Part shown: piece by piece, positions 32,054 to 42,722 of the stretch | Layout of the letters: each line of letters starts with the position of its first letter | Numbering within the stretch: position 1 is the stretch's first letter | Assembly (NCBI GenBank): GCA_027923505.1 | Contig: BROI01000021.1 | Span: forward strand, 605,209-669,208 | Reading direction: 5' to 3' | Source of the DNA: Mayamaea pseudoterrestris | Taxonomy: Eukaryota > Bacillariophyta > Bacillariophyceae > Sellaphorales > Sellaphoraceae | DNA: 64,000 nucleotides | Position numbers and translations under genes: made by a program | The notes under the pieces: generated by a model | What the model saw: only the letters and a program-made list of their open reading frames with translations | What the model was told of the DNA's origin: nothing | Database searches by the model: none

Positions 32054-33016
32054 ATGCGAGCTTCCACCCTGCTCCTTCTCGTTTCGCTTGACACCATGGC
32101 TGCCCTGGTCGTTGGCCTCGCCATCATCACGCCAACCGCGGCATTCTCGGCCACTTTCAGTATTCCCGTAACAAGGCCAAAGCATTCCATGGCATTGCAC
32201 GCACGAACTCGCTCTAGAGGTGCGAATGAAGATCAAGGTGCGGAAGGCATGGATCAAGTACGTCAGAAGCTCGAGGCCCTCCTACTATCATCCGACACTG
32301 CATTGACTCGACAAGAGTCAACTAACAGCAACAAGGCCATGGCGCAATCCGGTATGCTTCGAGACAAGACAATGGTACTGCAGCAGGATCCCATTGACTT
32401 TCACACGGATTTGTCGACGCAGCCTCCATTGACAAGCATTGATCGAGAGCGACGAACAGCAGAAATTCAACTACTGGCCAACTTGGAATCTGGCGACGAA
32501 GGTCTCTCGGACTTGTGGGCGCATTGGTTCCAGGAGCGTGGTGCGGCAGCTGCGGCTCGGTTACTGCGAGCCGAGGAATTGACTGGACAAGGACCTAAAT
32601 CATGGAACGAGGCGGAGCGAGTGCTGCGCGACTTGATTAAGGACTATGGGGTGTACTGGGCAGAGCCAGTTAATAGACTTGCTACCCTCTACTACATGCA
32701 AGGCAAGCTTCGCGAGAGTGAATCATTGAGCAAGATTGTTCTCAAAGTCAAGCCATGGCACTTTGGTGCACTTTCAGGCATTGTCATGGTTTGCGCTGGT
32801 CTTCGGGATGCCGAGTCTGCTCGGATGTGGGCGGCTCGACGAATGCCTACGTTTGCACCAAAAGGACCCAATCGACGACGAACCAAGTGGGTGGAACGGT
32901 CTGTCCGGGAAGCAGAGAACTTTCTTGCTGACGCAGAGATGCGTTTAACCAAATCGTTTGGCAAGCCAGATCAGCGACGCGAGCTGCAGCTACACGACGA
33001 GGACGCCTGGCAATGA
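32054..33016 (+). CDS. Plastid-targeted TPR-like protein
   Basis: A single exon of 320 residues from the ATG at 32054; a TTG-initiated extension upstream is rejected. The pre-sequence is hydrophobic and ends TPTAA|FSATF (cleavage before Phe31), an ASAFAP-like bipartite plastid signal, followed by a Ser/Arg-rich transit segment. The mature part has helical pairs of TPR type: AEIQLLANLESGDEGLSDLW, WNEAERVLRDLIKDYG, PVNRLATLYYMQGKLRESE and KPWHFGALSGIVMVCAGL. The C-terminus is basic (PKGPNRRRTKWVERSVRE). I recognise no specific orthologue. TPR proteins usually act as protein-binding scaffolds; a role in plastid assembly is only inferred. Confidence 0.75.
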   Translation: MRASTLLLLVSLDTMAALVVGLAIITPTAAFSATFSIPVTRPKHSMALHARTRSRGANEDQGAEGMDQVRQKLEALLLSSDTALTRQESTNSNKAMAQSGMLRDKTMVLQQDPIDFHTDLSTQPPLTSIDRERRTAEIQLLANLESGDEGLSDLWAHWFQERGAAAAARLLRAEELTGQGPKSWNEAERVLRDLIKDYGVYWAEPVNRLATLYYMQGKLRESESLSKIVLKVKPWHFGALSGIVMVCAGLRDAESARMWAARRMPTFAPKGPNRRRTKWVERSVREAENFLADAEMRLTKSFGKPDQRRELQLHDEDAWQ

Positions 33017-33205
33017 ACATTTTTAATTCCATACTTATTGCATCACCATGTACTCTTGTCATGTCATGCATATGTACTGGGGGTTCTGCCATTCTCGAAA
33101 CGCCTCAAAATGAAGCCGGGCATTGTACAGTCTACTCGTCGCTACAATAGCATTTCCATGTTTCACATCATTTACTAGTTTCCGTATACAATTTTACTTT
33201 CAAGA

Positions 33206-33946
33206 TTAAACACCCTTCCAGTAGATGACAGTATTCCTTCCTTCAAACGGTAGTTGAGTACATTGAAACCGAACATCTTTATCTAAAAGGTACTGACAAA
33301 ATGCTTCCACCGTGCGCACCGGAATAAGTTCGCCATTTTGGTGCACCATGCGCTGCGGAAAGATGTTTGGAAATACACAGCAAGGAACCACGACAAAGGT
33401 CTTTTTGTACTTTAACGCAACATTCACAATAGCTTCGGTGGCTCCGTCGGCGTGCAATCCAACGATTAGACTGGATGCTTCGACGGCGTGATGCAGTTCT
33501 GGGTGTTGTTGTAGCATGGCTTCGTCGAAATAAGCAACCATTTGTGAAAACTGTTTGTCAAACAGTTTTTCCAGAAATTCTGGTTCCTTCTGTTGCAATC
33601 GCTGCTGCCATTTGAGAGGAATCTTGTTCAAAACGGACGATAGGAAGCAAGCAAGTGGATCGGATGGCCTCGGGTCCACCATAATGACCTTCTTGCTGTG
33701 GCAGACGCACAGACGAGCAGCAACTTCACCCTTGCCTCCAGCAATATCTAGTATTGGTCGATCGTCGGCAATTTCGTTTGGAAACATTTGAAGCAACCAT
33801 TTGACGAAGAGTTTTGAACGGGCTTGATTCCGTGCTCCGTGTCGTTTCCGGTCGGGATTGTTGATTCGTCTGCGTTCCTTGTAATTCAGAGCTGGCTTCG
33901 ATTCATGCTTCAGATCTTCCTCGCTTGTTTTTCCAGGCTCGTCCAT
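33206..33946 (-). CDS. SAM-dependent methyltransferase-like protein
   Basis: A single exon of 246 residues. After a basic N-terminus (YKERRRINNPDRKRHGARNQ) comes DIAGGKGEVAARL, a glycine-rich motif I for S-adenosylmethionine binding, then VIMVDPRPSD for the acidic motif II. SSLIVGLHADGATEA and VVVPCCVFPNIFP form the later core strands; the PCC motif recalls METTL25-type and related methyltransferases. Substrate cannot be read from the sequence. No targeting signal is visible. Confidence 0.7.
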   Translation of the reverse strand: MDEPGKTSEEDLKHESKPALNYKERRRINNPDRKRHGARNQARSKLFVKWLLQMFPNEIADDRPILDIAGGKGEVAARLCVCHSKKVIMVDPRPSDPLACFLSSVLNKIPLKWQQRLQQKEPEFLEKLFDKQFSQMVAYFDEAMLQQHPELHHAVEASSLIVGLHADGATEAIVNVALKYKKTFVVVPCCVFPNIFPQRMVHQNGELIPVRTVEAFCQYLLDKDVRFQCTQLPFEGRNTVIYWKGV

Positions 33947-34325
33947 GGTCTATTGGATGGCAGTACAGTTTCGTGATTTCGATGAATGCAGACTTGCATG
34001 AGAGCAGAACGTAAAGTAAAACGGATGATGAATGAGAGACGAGGGAGACGATTGCGACGAGCCATCATGAGTACCGGTGAGTCATGGAATTTCAAAATTT
34101 TGTCAATGCTCGCGAGAACCGTCAAACGTCGGAACCATTGTTCTGTTGCTGACTTCAAAGTTGATCCGGTCAGAGTTGCCTGTTGTTTAATACATAAAGC
34201 CCCGTTGTTGCAGCATCCTGTGAGCGAAGAATACCTGCTTTACCGGTGCACATTGTTAGCTTCAGCCAGTTGCCAGTCGCCAAGAACGTATCGTTTGGAT
34301 CTTCACCTTTTCGAAACCACACATC
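33947..34325. other. Divergent promoter region, methyltransferase / Rheb-like gene
   Basis: 379 bp. Contains GTACCGGTGA (34071-34080) and TACCGGTG (34241-34248). A short ATGAGTACCG followed by GTGAGT at 34068-34083 looks like a first exon and donor, but none of the acceptors I tried joins it in frame to the GTPase. Confidence 0.4.
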
Positions 34326-34919
34326 ATGAGCAATTCTACAATTACTGGAAGGGATGGCTCAGTTGCTCTCGTACATCGCAAGCTAGCAGTCCTTGGATTC
34401 AGAGCTGTTGGAAAGAGCAGCTTGGCCAATAGTTTTGTCACTGGCACTTTTTCCGAAGCCTACGACCCCACGATTGAATGCACACTCCACAAAACGATTC
34501 GATTCAGAAAGGTTCATTTTGCAACTGATATTGTCGATACGGCCGGTATGGACGAGTTTTCTCGTCTTTCGCGAAATGCCAGTCTTGGATGTCATGGATA
34601 TGTTCTCGTCTTCAACATTACATCACGCAACAGCTTTGATCGCATCGTCATGGTCAATGACTTTCTACTGACAACGCTTGGGGACGCACCCGACGTTCCT
34701 CGAGTACTCGTTGGAAGTATGAGAGACTTGGACGCTCATCGACAAGTGTCAGAGCTTGAAGCACAAACACTGGCGGACAAGTGGGCGGTGCCTTATCTAG
34801 AATGCAGCGCCAAATCGGGTCACAACGTTGCCGAAGTATTTCATGCTCTTTTGAGGGAGATTGAGAAGGATGATGGTCTGTTGAAAGAGACAAATGATGG
34901 AGGATGTATACTTTTATGA
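34326..34919 (+). CDS. Rheb-like small GTPase with degenerate G4 and CAAX box
   Basis: A single exon of 197 residues. G1 is GFRAVGKSS, G2 YDPTIE, and G3 DTAGMDEFSRL, with Met in place of the catalytic Gln of Ras. G4 is SMRD where NKxD normally selects guanine. G5 is ECSAKSG. It ends CILL, a CAAX box whose final Leu favours geranylgeranylation. The spacing and KLAVLGFRAVGKSSL resemble Rheb, which activates TORC1 at endolysosomal membranes and also has an atypical P-loop. With Asn and Lys of G4 both lost, nucleotide specificity could be altered. Rheb versus other Ras-like assignment is moderately sure. Confidence 0.8.
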   Translation: MSNSTITGRDGSVALVHRKLAVLGFRAVGKSSLANSFVTGTFSEAYDPTIECTLHKTIRFRKVHFATDIVDTAGMDEFSRLSRNASLGCHGYVLVFNITSRNSFDRIVMVNDFLLTTLGDAPDVPRVLVGSMRDLDAHRQVSELEAQTLADKWAVPYLECSAKSGHNVAEVFHALLREIEKDDGLLKETNDGGCILL

Positions 34920-35062
34920 AGTCATATAAACTGCTGCGGTACTGAGAGGACCTCAAGCGCTCACTCGCGGTAATGGTCGCCGTACTCGGTTCATATTATT
35001 TAGCGGCGTAAAATTAATCGTAGTTACACTTAGTACCAACATGACATACGCATTGCGTGTAG

Positions 35063-38000
35063 CTATTGGTAGATGGCAGACGCGGCGACAGCTCTGTGGA
35101 AAGCTTTCGACAAGATTGAATTCCCGACTTCATCATCCAATACCTCGCCACCGCGTCCAGAGACGTGCCCAGCCACCATTGCAATGAATAGCAAGCCCGG
35201 GATCTGCAATGGCATATTTGCACTACGTCTCAGCAAAACGAGGACAACGTCAAAGAGTTTGCCTACATTGCCACTTTCATTCTGTGCCCCACATGTCCTT
35301 AAAGCATTCGTGAAATGTTCGACGAGTCCGCTGGCCGTTCTACCACCACCTGACAAACTCGGGAGATCCGAAAGGCGTACACCTGTGACTAACCTTGTGA
35401 ACTGAGGTTTAGAACAAAGGTCGAGACCCGTTGTCGAGTCTCCAACGACTAGTATGGCCAGAGCAGCCGCCTTCCTCCATTGTTCTTGTTTAAAAACTAA
35501 TTTGATGAGGTAATGTCCGACCATACAAGCGCCATTGTCAATTGTCGCCTCATATACTTGTGTACAGTCATTTCCGCACACATAACTTGCCTTGCTGTTC
35601 ACCTTTGCGTCCGTAGTTCGTGGCTGTGAGCGTCCCAACATGCCGCAAAAAATCGGAGAGCGGCCACTATTAGTAAAATTGGTCGACATGCTGTCATCGT
35701 CATCTGACGAGTCAGTTTCTACGAATGGCTGGCTATCCACATCTTCCAACTTGAGCGCATATCTGAATACATCGCAGAGGACGAATTGTTCTTCCGATAC
35801 AACGTCAAACCCGGTGTGACCGAACGACTCGAAGTAAACCTCTATAGCATCTAGACAGTGACCAAGAATTAAGTGGCAATTGTGTTGCAAAGTTTCAGTA
35901 TCATGCAGTAGAGGCAGGGAAGACGACGCAGCAAGAATCGATCCATAGTCTAGCGACATCTCATATAAGTCAAGAAGTGTATCGCCGTCGTGGGAATCCC
36001 TCTCAGTAAGCGAATTTGGCAAAGGAAAAAGCGCATTCAAATATCTCGGCTCAAGCTGCCGGCCGATTTCAATAAATACAGCAGCAAATTGTAGTGGTGT
36101 TATCGTATAGCGAGCAAATTCAACAATTGTGGCGAACACAGACTCCGTAATGCGGCAAGCCTCCTGTCGCTCCGTGATATCACCAATTTCCTCGACAAGT
36201 CGAGTAAGAAGTAGCTGCAGTGACTTGAAGGCAATATCTTGGTAAGTACTTGATTGTATACGTTTTTCTAGTCGCCAATAAAAAGGCTCCATCTCCGCTT
36301 GGATCTTACTCATTGTTCCCAGATTATCAAGCACCTGCGAATAGTATGATGGTAGGAATGCGGGAAACGACAAGATAAACGCGCTGGGTACCAATACTTC
36401 GTGTCCGAGAAAGTCCGATCTGAATTTGTCTCGCTCAAAATCTTCTCCGAGCTCTTGATGAAACTTGAGCACAGCTTGACCACACCCGAGCATGCACCCA
36501 TATTCCGACATCGGTGCAGCGGCTAGCATAAGATTTTTCGATGGTTCAGATGTAGATTGGTGCAGCCATGTCGTCGCCTTGCCCGCAGGCGTAGTATAGC
36601 CAAGTATGAGACGCCTTGGACGGACGAAGTTTCGACAATTATTCGTGACTCCGACTTCAATGGGATTCAGTAGTCTTTCATTGTTTGCAGCAACATAGGT
36701 AACTGGAACAAACCACGACACGAAAGAACCGTCTGTGAGTTCGAGCAACCATACCATAACATCTAAGCTAATCGTAGTAATGTTCAATTTCTGCTTTTGT
36801 AGGTAATCAGCTCTCCAAACGTTGACCACCTCACACGCAGTTTTATCCGCTCTGGTGGCAAGAATCGACCCAACAGCTACTATGCTGCCGTGATTTACAC
36901 ATATAGCGTCCAAACCCTGTGCAGGAGACCGGCGAGCAGCAATGGTAGCGATACCGATATGTGCTTGGTCCTGTCTTGATTGTGTGCTGATCTCAAGGTT
37001 AAACCCGAAAAACCCGCTGCTTAATAACAAATCGGCTGGTGTCCCGATTTCGTTGGCAGCAGCACAGCGGGCTAGCACGAAATATGTTAATGCGTCTTTG
37101 TATGGGTCATTCGCTAGCAATGGCTCAACGACAAGCTGGAGTTGGTAGATTTGAAAAGATGTGACTGCAGAGTCATCGGAGAGCAAGACAATCGCTCTCC
37201 TAGTACCATTATTTTGCGTAGTGTCAGGTTGCGACAGGATATCCAGCGACGCCGGATGAAAGTTATTCGGCAGCGGCACGCCCCATCTATATTTCCTCAT
37301 TGCAGATGCTGGAAAAAGAAGCTGATGATCCAAATCAAGTATATTCGGTGACCAACACGACAGGTAGCGCCCAGCGCCGTCACCCTCGCGGACTTCAATG
37401 ACCACAATAATCAGATCTTCCCTTATAATGCCTTCGCCCGAGCATCTCGTATGTCCTTCCCACCAAGTGAGCGCAAGAACAGTAAATCGCCCTTCCTCTG
37501 ACACCTTCCCAAACCTACGCCACCGTCTCGGCGTCCTGCTACGGACATGTTCGATCGACGGCGACGGAGCACATGCGTTCTCAACGTTATCGCTTCTAAT
37601 GTCACAGGTACAGAAACCGCGCAATGAAGCCACTGCCACCCAGCGTCCCCACTTGCTTCCAATGGCAGCAAGACGTAACGCTCCGTGTGATTGTATATAA
37701 TCGGCTGGTATTGCCGACTCACGCCATTCCATCTCAAAGTCGCGCTTTGCCGACGAGCAGCTGATGTTTGGGTATGACAATGAAGTTGCTGCTAAAAGTA
37801 AGTTGTTGCTTTTCCAAAAATTGTTTTTCCCATTCGCAACAAGAATGCTTGATCGTGGAGATAAGTGCGCAACGATGTAAATGTCGGCTCGAAACGTTGC
37901 ATTCAATCTGAAACATGAAGATGTATGAACAAGCTTGGCCGCGCCAGATGCATCTCTACAGAGCTTTGCAACCGAAAAACTTGATGCTTGATTAACCACA

Positions 38001-39394
38001 TTTGATGCAATGATGACACTTTCAACATTTGAACGCCAGTTCCACACGCAAGCGAATGAAAGACGGCCTATAAGTCCAGATACTTCATTGCAGGCAACAA
38101 GGTCACCCGAAACGATAAGGCCTTCACTAACAGGGTCGTATTGCAAAGTGATTCGGCTACAACAGGTATCCGAAGCATTTTCCACTTTGTTAGTTTCATC
38201 AACCACAAACCCCGCATGGCGATTCTCTTGTAAACGCTGAGCCGTCAACTCCCATACCGCAATCGGCTTCGCGCCATCATTGGCAACAGCATAACATTCG
38301 ACAGATGACGTGGTATCTTGACTTCTTACAATTGCCAGATACGACCCACATAGCCATTCCGAGCATATAAATGACTGTCCAGGTATTCGATGGAGCAATT
38401 GAATAGCAACCGAGACACATCGACGCTCGGACCTTAGAGGTGAAGATGCATGACACTCCATCATCATCGCCTCATCACCTCCACGCATTGCAGTTAAATG
38501 TGTCGAAAAGATAGCCACAATCCCATCCGCACAAAGTGCTGCAAGTTTGCCCGTGGATCCATCGATCCCATCATCCCATTCAGTGCAATGCTTCAACTGT
38601 CGCACTTCTCGAGTCAAAGCACTCCACATTTTCCCATTCTCGTTCACGTGCTGTGGATGATACAGTAGCCCAGTCACGGTGAGAGGTTGATATGAAAATC
38701 CCAAGATGGTTCCGTCTTGGCAGGCTACGAAGAGAATTGACGGGCCTCCTTCAAACCTCCGACATGACATTGTAGCATCTTCGATAGCTGTAATTTGACA
38801 ATCATTCCCAAGAATAGTTCCGCTGTTTAAGACCTGGTGGTTGCCAGCAACTAGATGGCGATTTTTCGGGAATTGTGAGTGCGCATATATGTAAGACGGC
38901 AATAGCGGCCGCTTCCTCGTCATGTGCAGAACGTCGTATAAGTGAAATACGACGAGCGTTCCACCAGAAGCCAGATACGGCGAAGGGACAAGACAAGACA
39001 AATAATTGCAGTCGGAAGAAAAAAGCAAGGACAGTTCCATTTTTTCGGACAAGCGCTCGGCGTTGTCGCTCGAAGGCCGAATAGTTGGCTCGGCAGCCGC
39101 ATGATCATCGGATGGTGCGAAAGTTATCTGGCAAATTGTTTCCGCATATTGCTCCGTTAGCGGCTCCGATGCAGGAGAAATTCTGACGCTTAGCTCGATG
39201 CAGCTTTTTTCTAAATTTACTTGTACTGTTGCAACCGCTCTTAAGGTTTGATCCGCGCTCAGTGCAAGAGCAACTCCAAGTCTGGCAGGGTGAATAGTTG
39301 GTTCAATCGAACTATCATCGCATTGATGTTCTTTAAGCTTCCATAGCAGATACGACGAAGATGAGGATTTTCCAACTGCAATAGCGAGGCTCAT
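35063..39394 (-). CDS. Large beta-propeller/helical protein, RIC1-like (Rab6 GEF subunit)
   Basis: One uninterrupted exon of 1443 residues, near the size of RIC1 (about 1420). The N-terminal two thirds are beta-rich and propeller-like (GPSILFVACQDGTILGFS, GKLAALCADGIVAIF). The middle has the arrangement ALRLAAIGSKWGRWVAVAS, RWRRFGKVSEEGRFTVLAL, WWE, then GRYLSCWSP, similar to the central segment of RIC1 where the second propeller ends. The C-terminal third is helical, with LLDLYEMSLDYGSILAASS resembling the RIC1 domain. RIC1-RGP1 activates Rab6/Ypt6 at the Golgi. Assignment is by remembered pattern only; a nucleoporin-like or other propeller-solenoid protein is the main alternative. Confidence 0.55.
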   Translation of the reverse strand: MSLAIAVGKSSSSSYLLWKLKEHQCDDSSIEPTIHPARLGVALALSADQTLRAVATVQVNLEKSCIELSVRISPASEPLTEQYAETICQITFAPSDDHAAAEPTIRPSSDNAERLSEKMELSLLFSSDCNYLSCLVPSPYLASGGTLVVFHLYDVLHMTRKRPLLPSYIYAHSQFPKNRHLVAGNHQVLNSGTILGNDCQITAIEDATMSCRRFEGGPSILFVACQDGTILGFSYQPLTVTGLLYHPQHVNENGKMWSALTREVRQLKHCTEWDDGIDGSTGKLAALCADGIVAIFSTHLTAMRGGDEAMMMECHASSPLRSERRCVSVAIQLLHRIPGQSFICSEWLCGSYLAIVRSQDTTSSVECYAVANDGAKPIAVWELTAQRLQENRHAGFVVDETNKVENASDTCCSRITLQYDPVSEGLIVSGDLVACNEVSGLIGRLSFACVWNWRSNVESVIIASNVVNQASSFSVAKLCRDASGAAKLVHTSSCFRLNATFRADIYIVAHLSPRSSILVANGKNNFWKSNNLLLAATSLSYPNISCSSAKRDFEMEWRESAIPADYIQSHGALRLAAIGSKWGRWVAVASLRGFCTCDIRSDNVENACAPSPSIEHVRSRTPRRWRRFGKVSEEGRFTVLALTWWEGHTRCSGEGIIREDLIIVVIEVREGDGAGRYLSCWSPNILDLDHQLLFPASAMRKYRWGVPLPNNFHPASLDILSQPDTTQNNGTRRAIVLLSDDSAVTSFQIYQLQLVVEPLLANDPYKDALTYFVLARCAAANEIGTPADLLLSSGFFGFNLEISTQSRQDQAHIGIATIAARRSPAQGLDAICVNHGSIVAVGSILATRADKTACEVVNVWRADYLQKQKLNITTISLDVMVWLLELTDGSFVSWFVPVTYVAANNERLLNPIEVGVTNNCRNFVRPRRLILGYTTPAGKATTWLHQSTSEPSKNLMLAAAPMSEYGCMLGCGQAVLKFHQELGEDFERDKFRSDFLGHEVLVPSAFILSFPAFLPSYYSQVLDNLGTMSKIQAEMEPFYWRLEKRIQSSTYQDIAFKSLQLLLTRLVEEIGDITERQEACRITESVFATIVEFARYTITPLQFAAVFIEIGRQLEPRYLNALFPLPNSLTERDSHDGDTLLDLYEMSLDYGSILAASSSLPLLHDTETLQHNCHLILGHCLDAIEVYFESFGHTGFDVVSEEQFVLCDVFRYALKLEDVDSQPFVETDSSDDDDSMSTNFTNSGRSPIFCGMLGRSQPRTTDAKVNSKASYVCGNDCTQVYEATIDNGACMVGHYLIKLVFKQEQWRKAAALAILVVGDSTTGLDLCSKPQFTRLVTGVRLSDLPSLSGGGRTASGLVEHFTNALRTCGAQNESGNVGKLFDVVLVLLRRSANMPLQIPGLLFIAMVAGHVSGRGGEVLDDEVGNSILSKAFHRAVAASAIYQ

Positions 39395-39587
39395 AAGTGG
39401 CTAACTGCGCTGCAAAGGAAGTGCCATTAGACAATTTGATTCACAACTTTTCGCACTGAACCTTTGCCATGGTGGATCGTGTGGGTGGTCACTTCTGGAA
39501 ACGTCGCATCGTTACAAAATAGTGTCGTAGCGTCACTGCAGATCGAAACGCCTTCATTCGCACTTTCCGTGAGGCAGAAAATAGAAA

Positions 39588-42500
39588 ATGACCATGGCCG
39601 ACCGGAACGAAGCCTCTCCCGTTCGTTTGACAGCTCAGGACGAGCGACGCATCATTTCCAAACGTCAACAACGAGGCGAGTGCGTCGCTTGTGGAACTAA
39701 ACTATATCGTATCAACTTGCTCGGCAAGAAGACTCCATTGAAAACGGTCACGAAGGATGGTGCTTGCGTGACTTGTTTCGATGAAGCAACTATTGGCAAA
39801 GTTCCAAGAATTTTGGAGGTGCTCCATCGAAGAACTGTGGAAATGGACGACAGTCAAACCATGATATCGGGCTTGACGCTCCCAGTTGATCTTGCTTTAG
39901 GTGCGCGAATGATTGAAGCTCGCGCGCAACAACCAGTAGTCATTCACCCAGTAAATCAAAAAGAGGAGATTTCTAGCGCTTTTCATGTAGTATCGGACCC
40001 ATCTCCTGGCTCCATGGTTTATGGAGAAGGAAGATGCAGAGAGCATGACCAAGTTGACCACGCCTTAAAAAACCGACGTGGTAGCAAGGGTTTTATGCCG
40101 CCGACGAGTCTGCTTCAACAAACGACCTTGGCAGCCGTCCGACGAAAAGAACGACTTTATGGACCTGACGCGGCACAAATCATATGGGAACCAGCGACCA
40201 AGCTTGATATTTGTGATGAAGAATCTTCAGCGTCCACCACTCCCGATCCCATGCCCAACAGCTTCAAAGACCGAAGAATGGAAGAGCATGTATTTGGTAG
40301 CAAACTGACAAATTCTGCGGGCCCACGATCTACGGAATCGCCCCATCTTCTTGAAAATTTCGAAGAGCCTCAAGAAATCTATCTTGGTTTGAAAGAATTA
40401 GAAAGAAGCAAAGAAGTAGGTGATGAGACAGCTACATCCATTACTTCGAGTCGTGAGCAGCATTCGGCCGAGCCCGGGACTATGCGGTCGCTTGAGCAAG
40501 ACTGCACCAGCATCCGGGATTCTCAGTCTCATCAGCTTAGCAAAGATGAAAGTATCAGAAGCACTGCGTCATCACCTCCATACTTTAAGATGTCATCGCA
40601 GCGATTGCAAGCAAATTCAGTTGAAAATCTCGTTCGAACTCTTTCATCCGCCTCCACGCAGGACCGCACCAGCCGTGTTGCCGCGTTGAAGGGAATTTCC
40701 GACATGATACTTGAGCAAGGATCCGACGCGCAACGGGCACTCGCACAGTGCAGGGGATTGGAAACTATTGCTGCCATCATTTGGTCCGATATTTGCGACG
40801 ACATTCTGCAGGAAGCGGCCTTGACGGTGCTTTTTGCGCTCGTCGCATCGTCGGACGGTGCATCGCTAGCCACTGTTTGGGTCGGCGACGCAGCCCAGGA
40901 CTGTCTGGATGCTATACTTGTGTCCATGCGGACGCTCATCGGCAATGAAACGATTCAAAGCATTGGATGTAAAGTACTTGGCTGCCTAGCCAAAGCGTCT
41001 ATTGAAAACGATGGCCTTAATGATGGAAGTTTCTCGGGGGCAATATGGACCGTCCTTAATGCTCTGCAGGAGCACGAGCAGAGCTTGGATGTTCAAGAGC
41101 GCGGTATTCGCGCTTTATGCAACTATTGTGAACATTCTAAGAATTCTGAAGCCAACAAAGAAACGGCAGCGAAAAGCCCACTCGAGAATGGCGAACACGG
41201 CGCAGATGTTTTTGTGAAGAGTTTACGCCTCTCTGCATCTTCACCGACGTTGTGTGAGTGCGTCTGTAAACTATATTACATCCTATCGACGGGTACGGAT
41301 ACTATCCACCTGCTCGCTCCGATTGAATGCGCTTTGAAAGCTATGCTGTCTATCTTGTGGGAGTACCGCGTGAAGACTGGCGCTACCTCACTACTTGAAG
41401 CTGGTCTTGGCGCAGTAGCCAACATACTGACACACGAAGGCACCCGCGAAGCGATTAATAATGGCAAGGTTTTACGCCTCTCCTTTGACGTGATTAACCT
41501 GCAAAGGTTAAACCAGTCCGTCGTGACGGCCGCATATCGACTTGTGACAATCTTGTGCCCAGGCAGCACGGATGGCGCTCATGTCGAAACGGAGCACCTC
41601 ATCCATGTTTACGATGCCATGCTTTGCTCTCCAACTTCTACGAAGGTTAAAGTTGCTGCGTTACATACATTACTCTGTCTTGGAGAGAGCTCTGATATCT
41701 TGACGGATTTGCTGCTTGAGCCAATCCTCTACGCGAAACTAATGCAGGTTCGACCTATTCTTGTCGAAGCCGACACCGAGGCGATGGCTTGCCAGCTTAT
41801 AGCTCGCCTTTTTCAAAGTCAACTCCCCAGCAATCGTCCCGTCGTCTCTGATATGGTGGCCTATGTTCTCTCAGCCATATTGCGGCATCAAACCTCCCGG
41901 GAACTAGCGGAAGCAGCAACCAGTGCACTTGATACGGCCATTGCCCAACACGGCTCAAGCATCTTCTGTGTCCATGAGCTACTGGGTGCTGTTCTGGACG
42001 TCATGGAAAGACATGAGTTGTCCGGACCGATACAGACGAGCTGCTGCTGTATCATCTCGGTGGTTTTGTCGTCGTCGTTCATTAAATCTGAGCAAGTCTA
42101 TGCATATCGCCGAAAATGTCTTATCCGATTGGTAGCGGCTTTACGGACTCTACCGTCTGAATTTTCTGTCGTGCATCCTGCTTGTGAAGCCTTGAACTCG
42201 CTAGTTGCTTCTTCCTCGTATGAAATGAGATCTACGTTTTTTGCGGATGGCAGCCTTGCAACTGTCTTGACGAGTATTTTGGCGATGTATCCAGCATTAC
42301 TGGCCCAAATTGCACGTGTACTCGCAGCCGTTGCAGATAGCATTTCCAGTGATTCAGTTTTGAGTGAAGCCCACAGTGAGATCATTCAAGTCATGCGGAT
42401 GGGTGCTCTAGACGCATACTCTATGTACAACAGTGTTTTGTTTTTGTTTCGCGTTGTCGAAGCCCGCCCAGCGCAAATTGCAATCGCGTCTGATGCCATT

Positions 42501-42722
42501 GTCATCGTACTAGATGCAATGACCTCGCATCACGACGAAGCTAATGATTTCCTAATGGAGGCTTGTCGCTATTTAACGATCATGTCTGACGACCCGAGCT
42601 CCAGACAAAAGATCCTCAATTGCGGCGGAGTTGGCGTGATTGTCACCGTTTTGGACAATGCGAAGGAAAAACGTTTGCAACGAGCCGCGCTGACCGCTTT
42701 CAATAAACTCGCATTGATCTAA
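39588..42722 (+). CDS. Armadillo-repeat protein with N-terminal CxxC zinc-like motif
   Basis: A single exon of 1044 residues. Near residue 30, CVACGTKLYRI, about 20 residues and then GACVTCF form a four-Cys motif with PLK between; I recall variants of this CxxCG...CxxC module in many diatom predicted proteins. Residues 90-350 are polar and probably disordered. From about 350 to the end the protein is an all-helical ARM/HEAT solenoid (SRVAALKGISDMI, LQEAALTVLFALVASSDG, ERGIRALCNYCEHS, LQRAALTAFNKLALI). No catalytic motif. Likely a scaffold; partner unknown. Confidence 0.75.
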   Translation: MTMADRNEASPVRLTAQDERRIISKRQQRGECVACGTKLYRINLLGKKTPLKTVTKDGACVTCFDEATIGKVPRILEVLHRRTVEMDDSQTMISGLTLPVDLALGARMIEARAQQPVVIHPVNQKEEISSAFHVVSDPSPGSMVYGEGRCREHDQVDHALKNRRGSKGFMPPTSLLQQTTLAAVRRKERLYGPDAAQIIWEPATKLDICDEESSASTTPDPMPNSFKDRRMEEHVFGSKLTNSAGPRSTESPHLLENFEEPQEIYLGLKELERSKEVGDETATSITSSREQHSAEPGTMRSLEQDCTSIRDSQSHQLSKDESIRSTASSPPYFKMSSQRLQANSVENLVRTLSSASTQDRTSRVAALKGISDMILEQGSDAQRALAQCRGLETIAAIIWSDICDDILQEAALTVLFALVASSDGASLATVWVGDAAQDCLDAILVSMRTLIGNETIQSIGCKVLGCLAKASIENDGLNDGSFSGAIWTVLNALQEHEQSLDVQERGIRALCNYCEHSKNSEANKETAAKSPLENGEHGADVFVKSLRLSASSPTLCECVCKLYYILSTGTDTIHLLAPIECALKAMLSILWEYRVKTGATSLLEAGLGAVANILTHEGTREAINNGKVLRLSFDVINLQRLNQSVVTAAYRLVTILCPGSTDGAHVETEHLIHVYDAMLCSPTSTKVKVAALHTLLCLGESSDILTDLLLEPILYAKLMQVRPILVEADTEAMACQLIARLFQSQLPSNRPVVSDMVAYVLSAILRHQTSRELAEAATSALDTAIAQHGSSIFCVHELLGAVLDVMERHELSGPIQTSCCCIISVVLSSSFIKSEQVYAYRRKCLIRLVAALRTLPSEFSVVHPACEALNSLVASSSYEMRSTFFADGSLATVLTSILAMYPALLAQIARVLAAVADSISSDSVLSEAHSEIIQVMRMGALDAYSMYNSVLFLFRVVEARPAQIAIASDAIVIVLDAMTSHHDEANDFLMEACRYLTIMSDDPSSRQKILNCGGVGVIVTVLDNAKEKRLQRAALTAFNKLALI

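Noticed and set aside
34068-34083. ATGAGTACCG|GTGAGT as a first exon of the Rheb-like gene
   Set aside because: None of the acceptors I tried before the P-loop gives the right phase; the ATG at 34326 is complete on its own.
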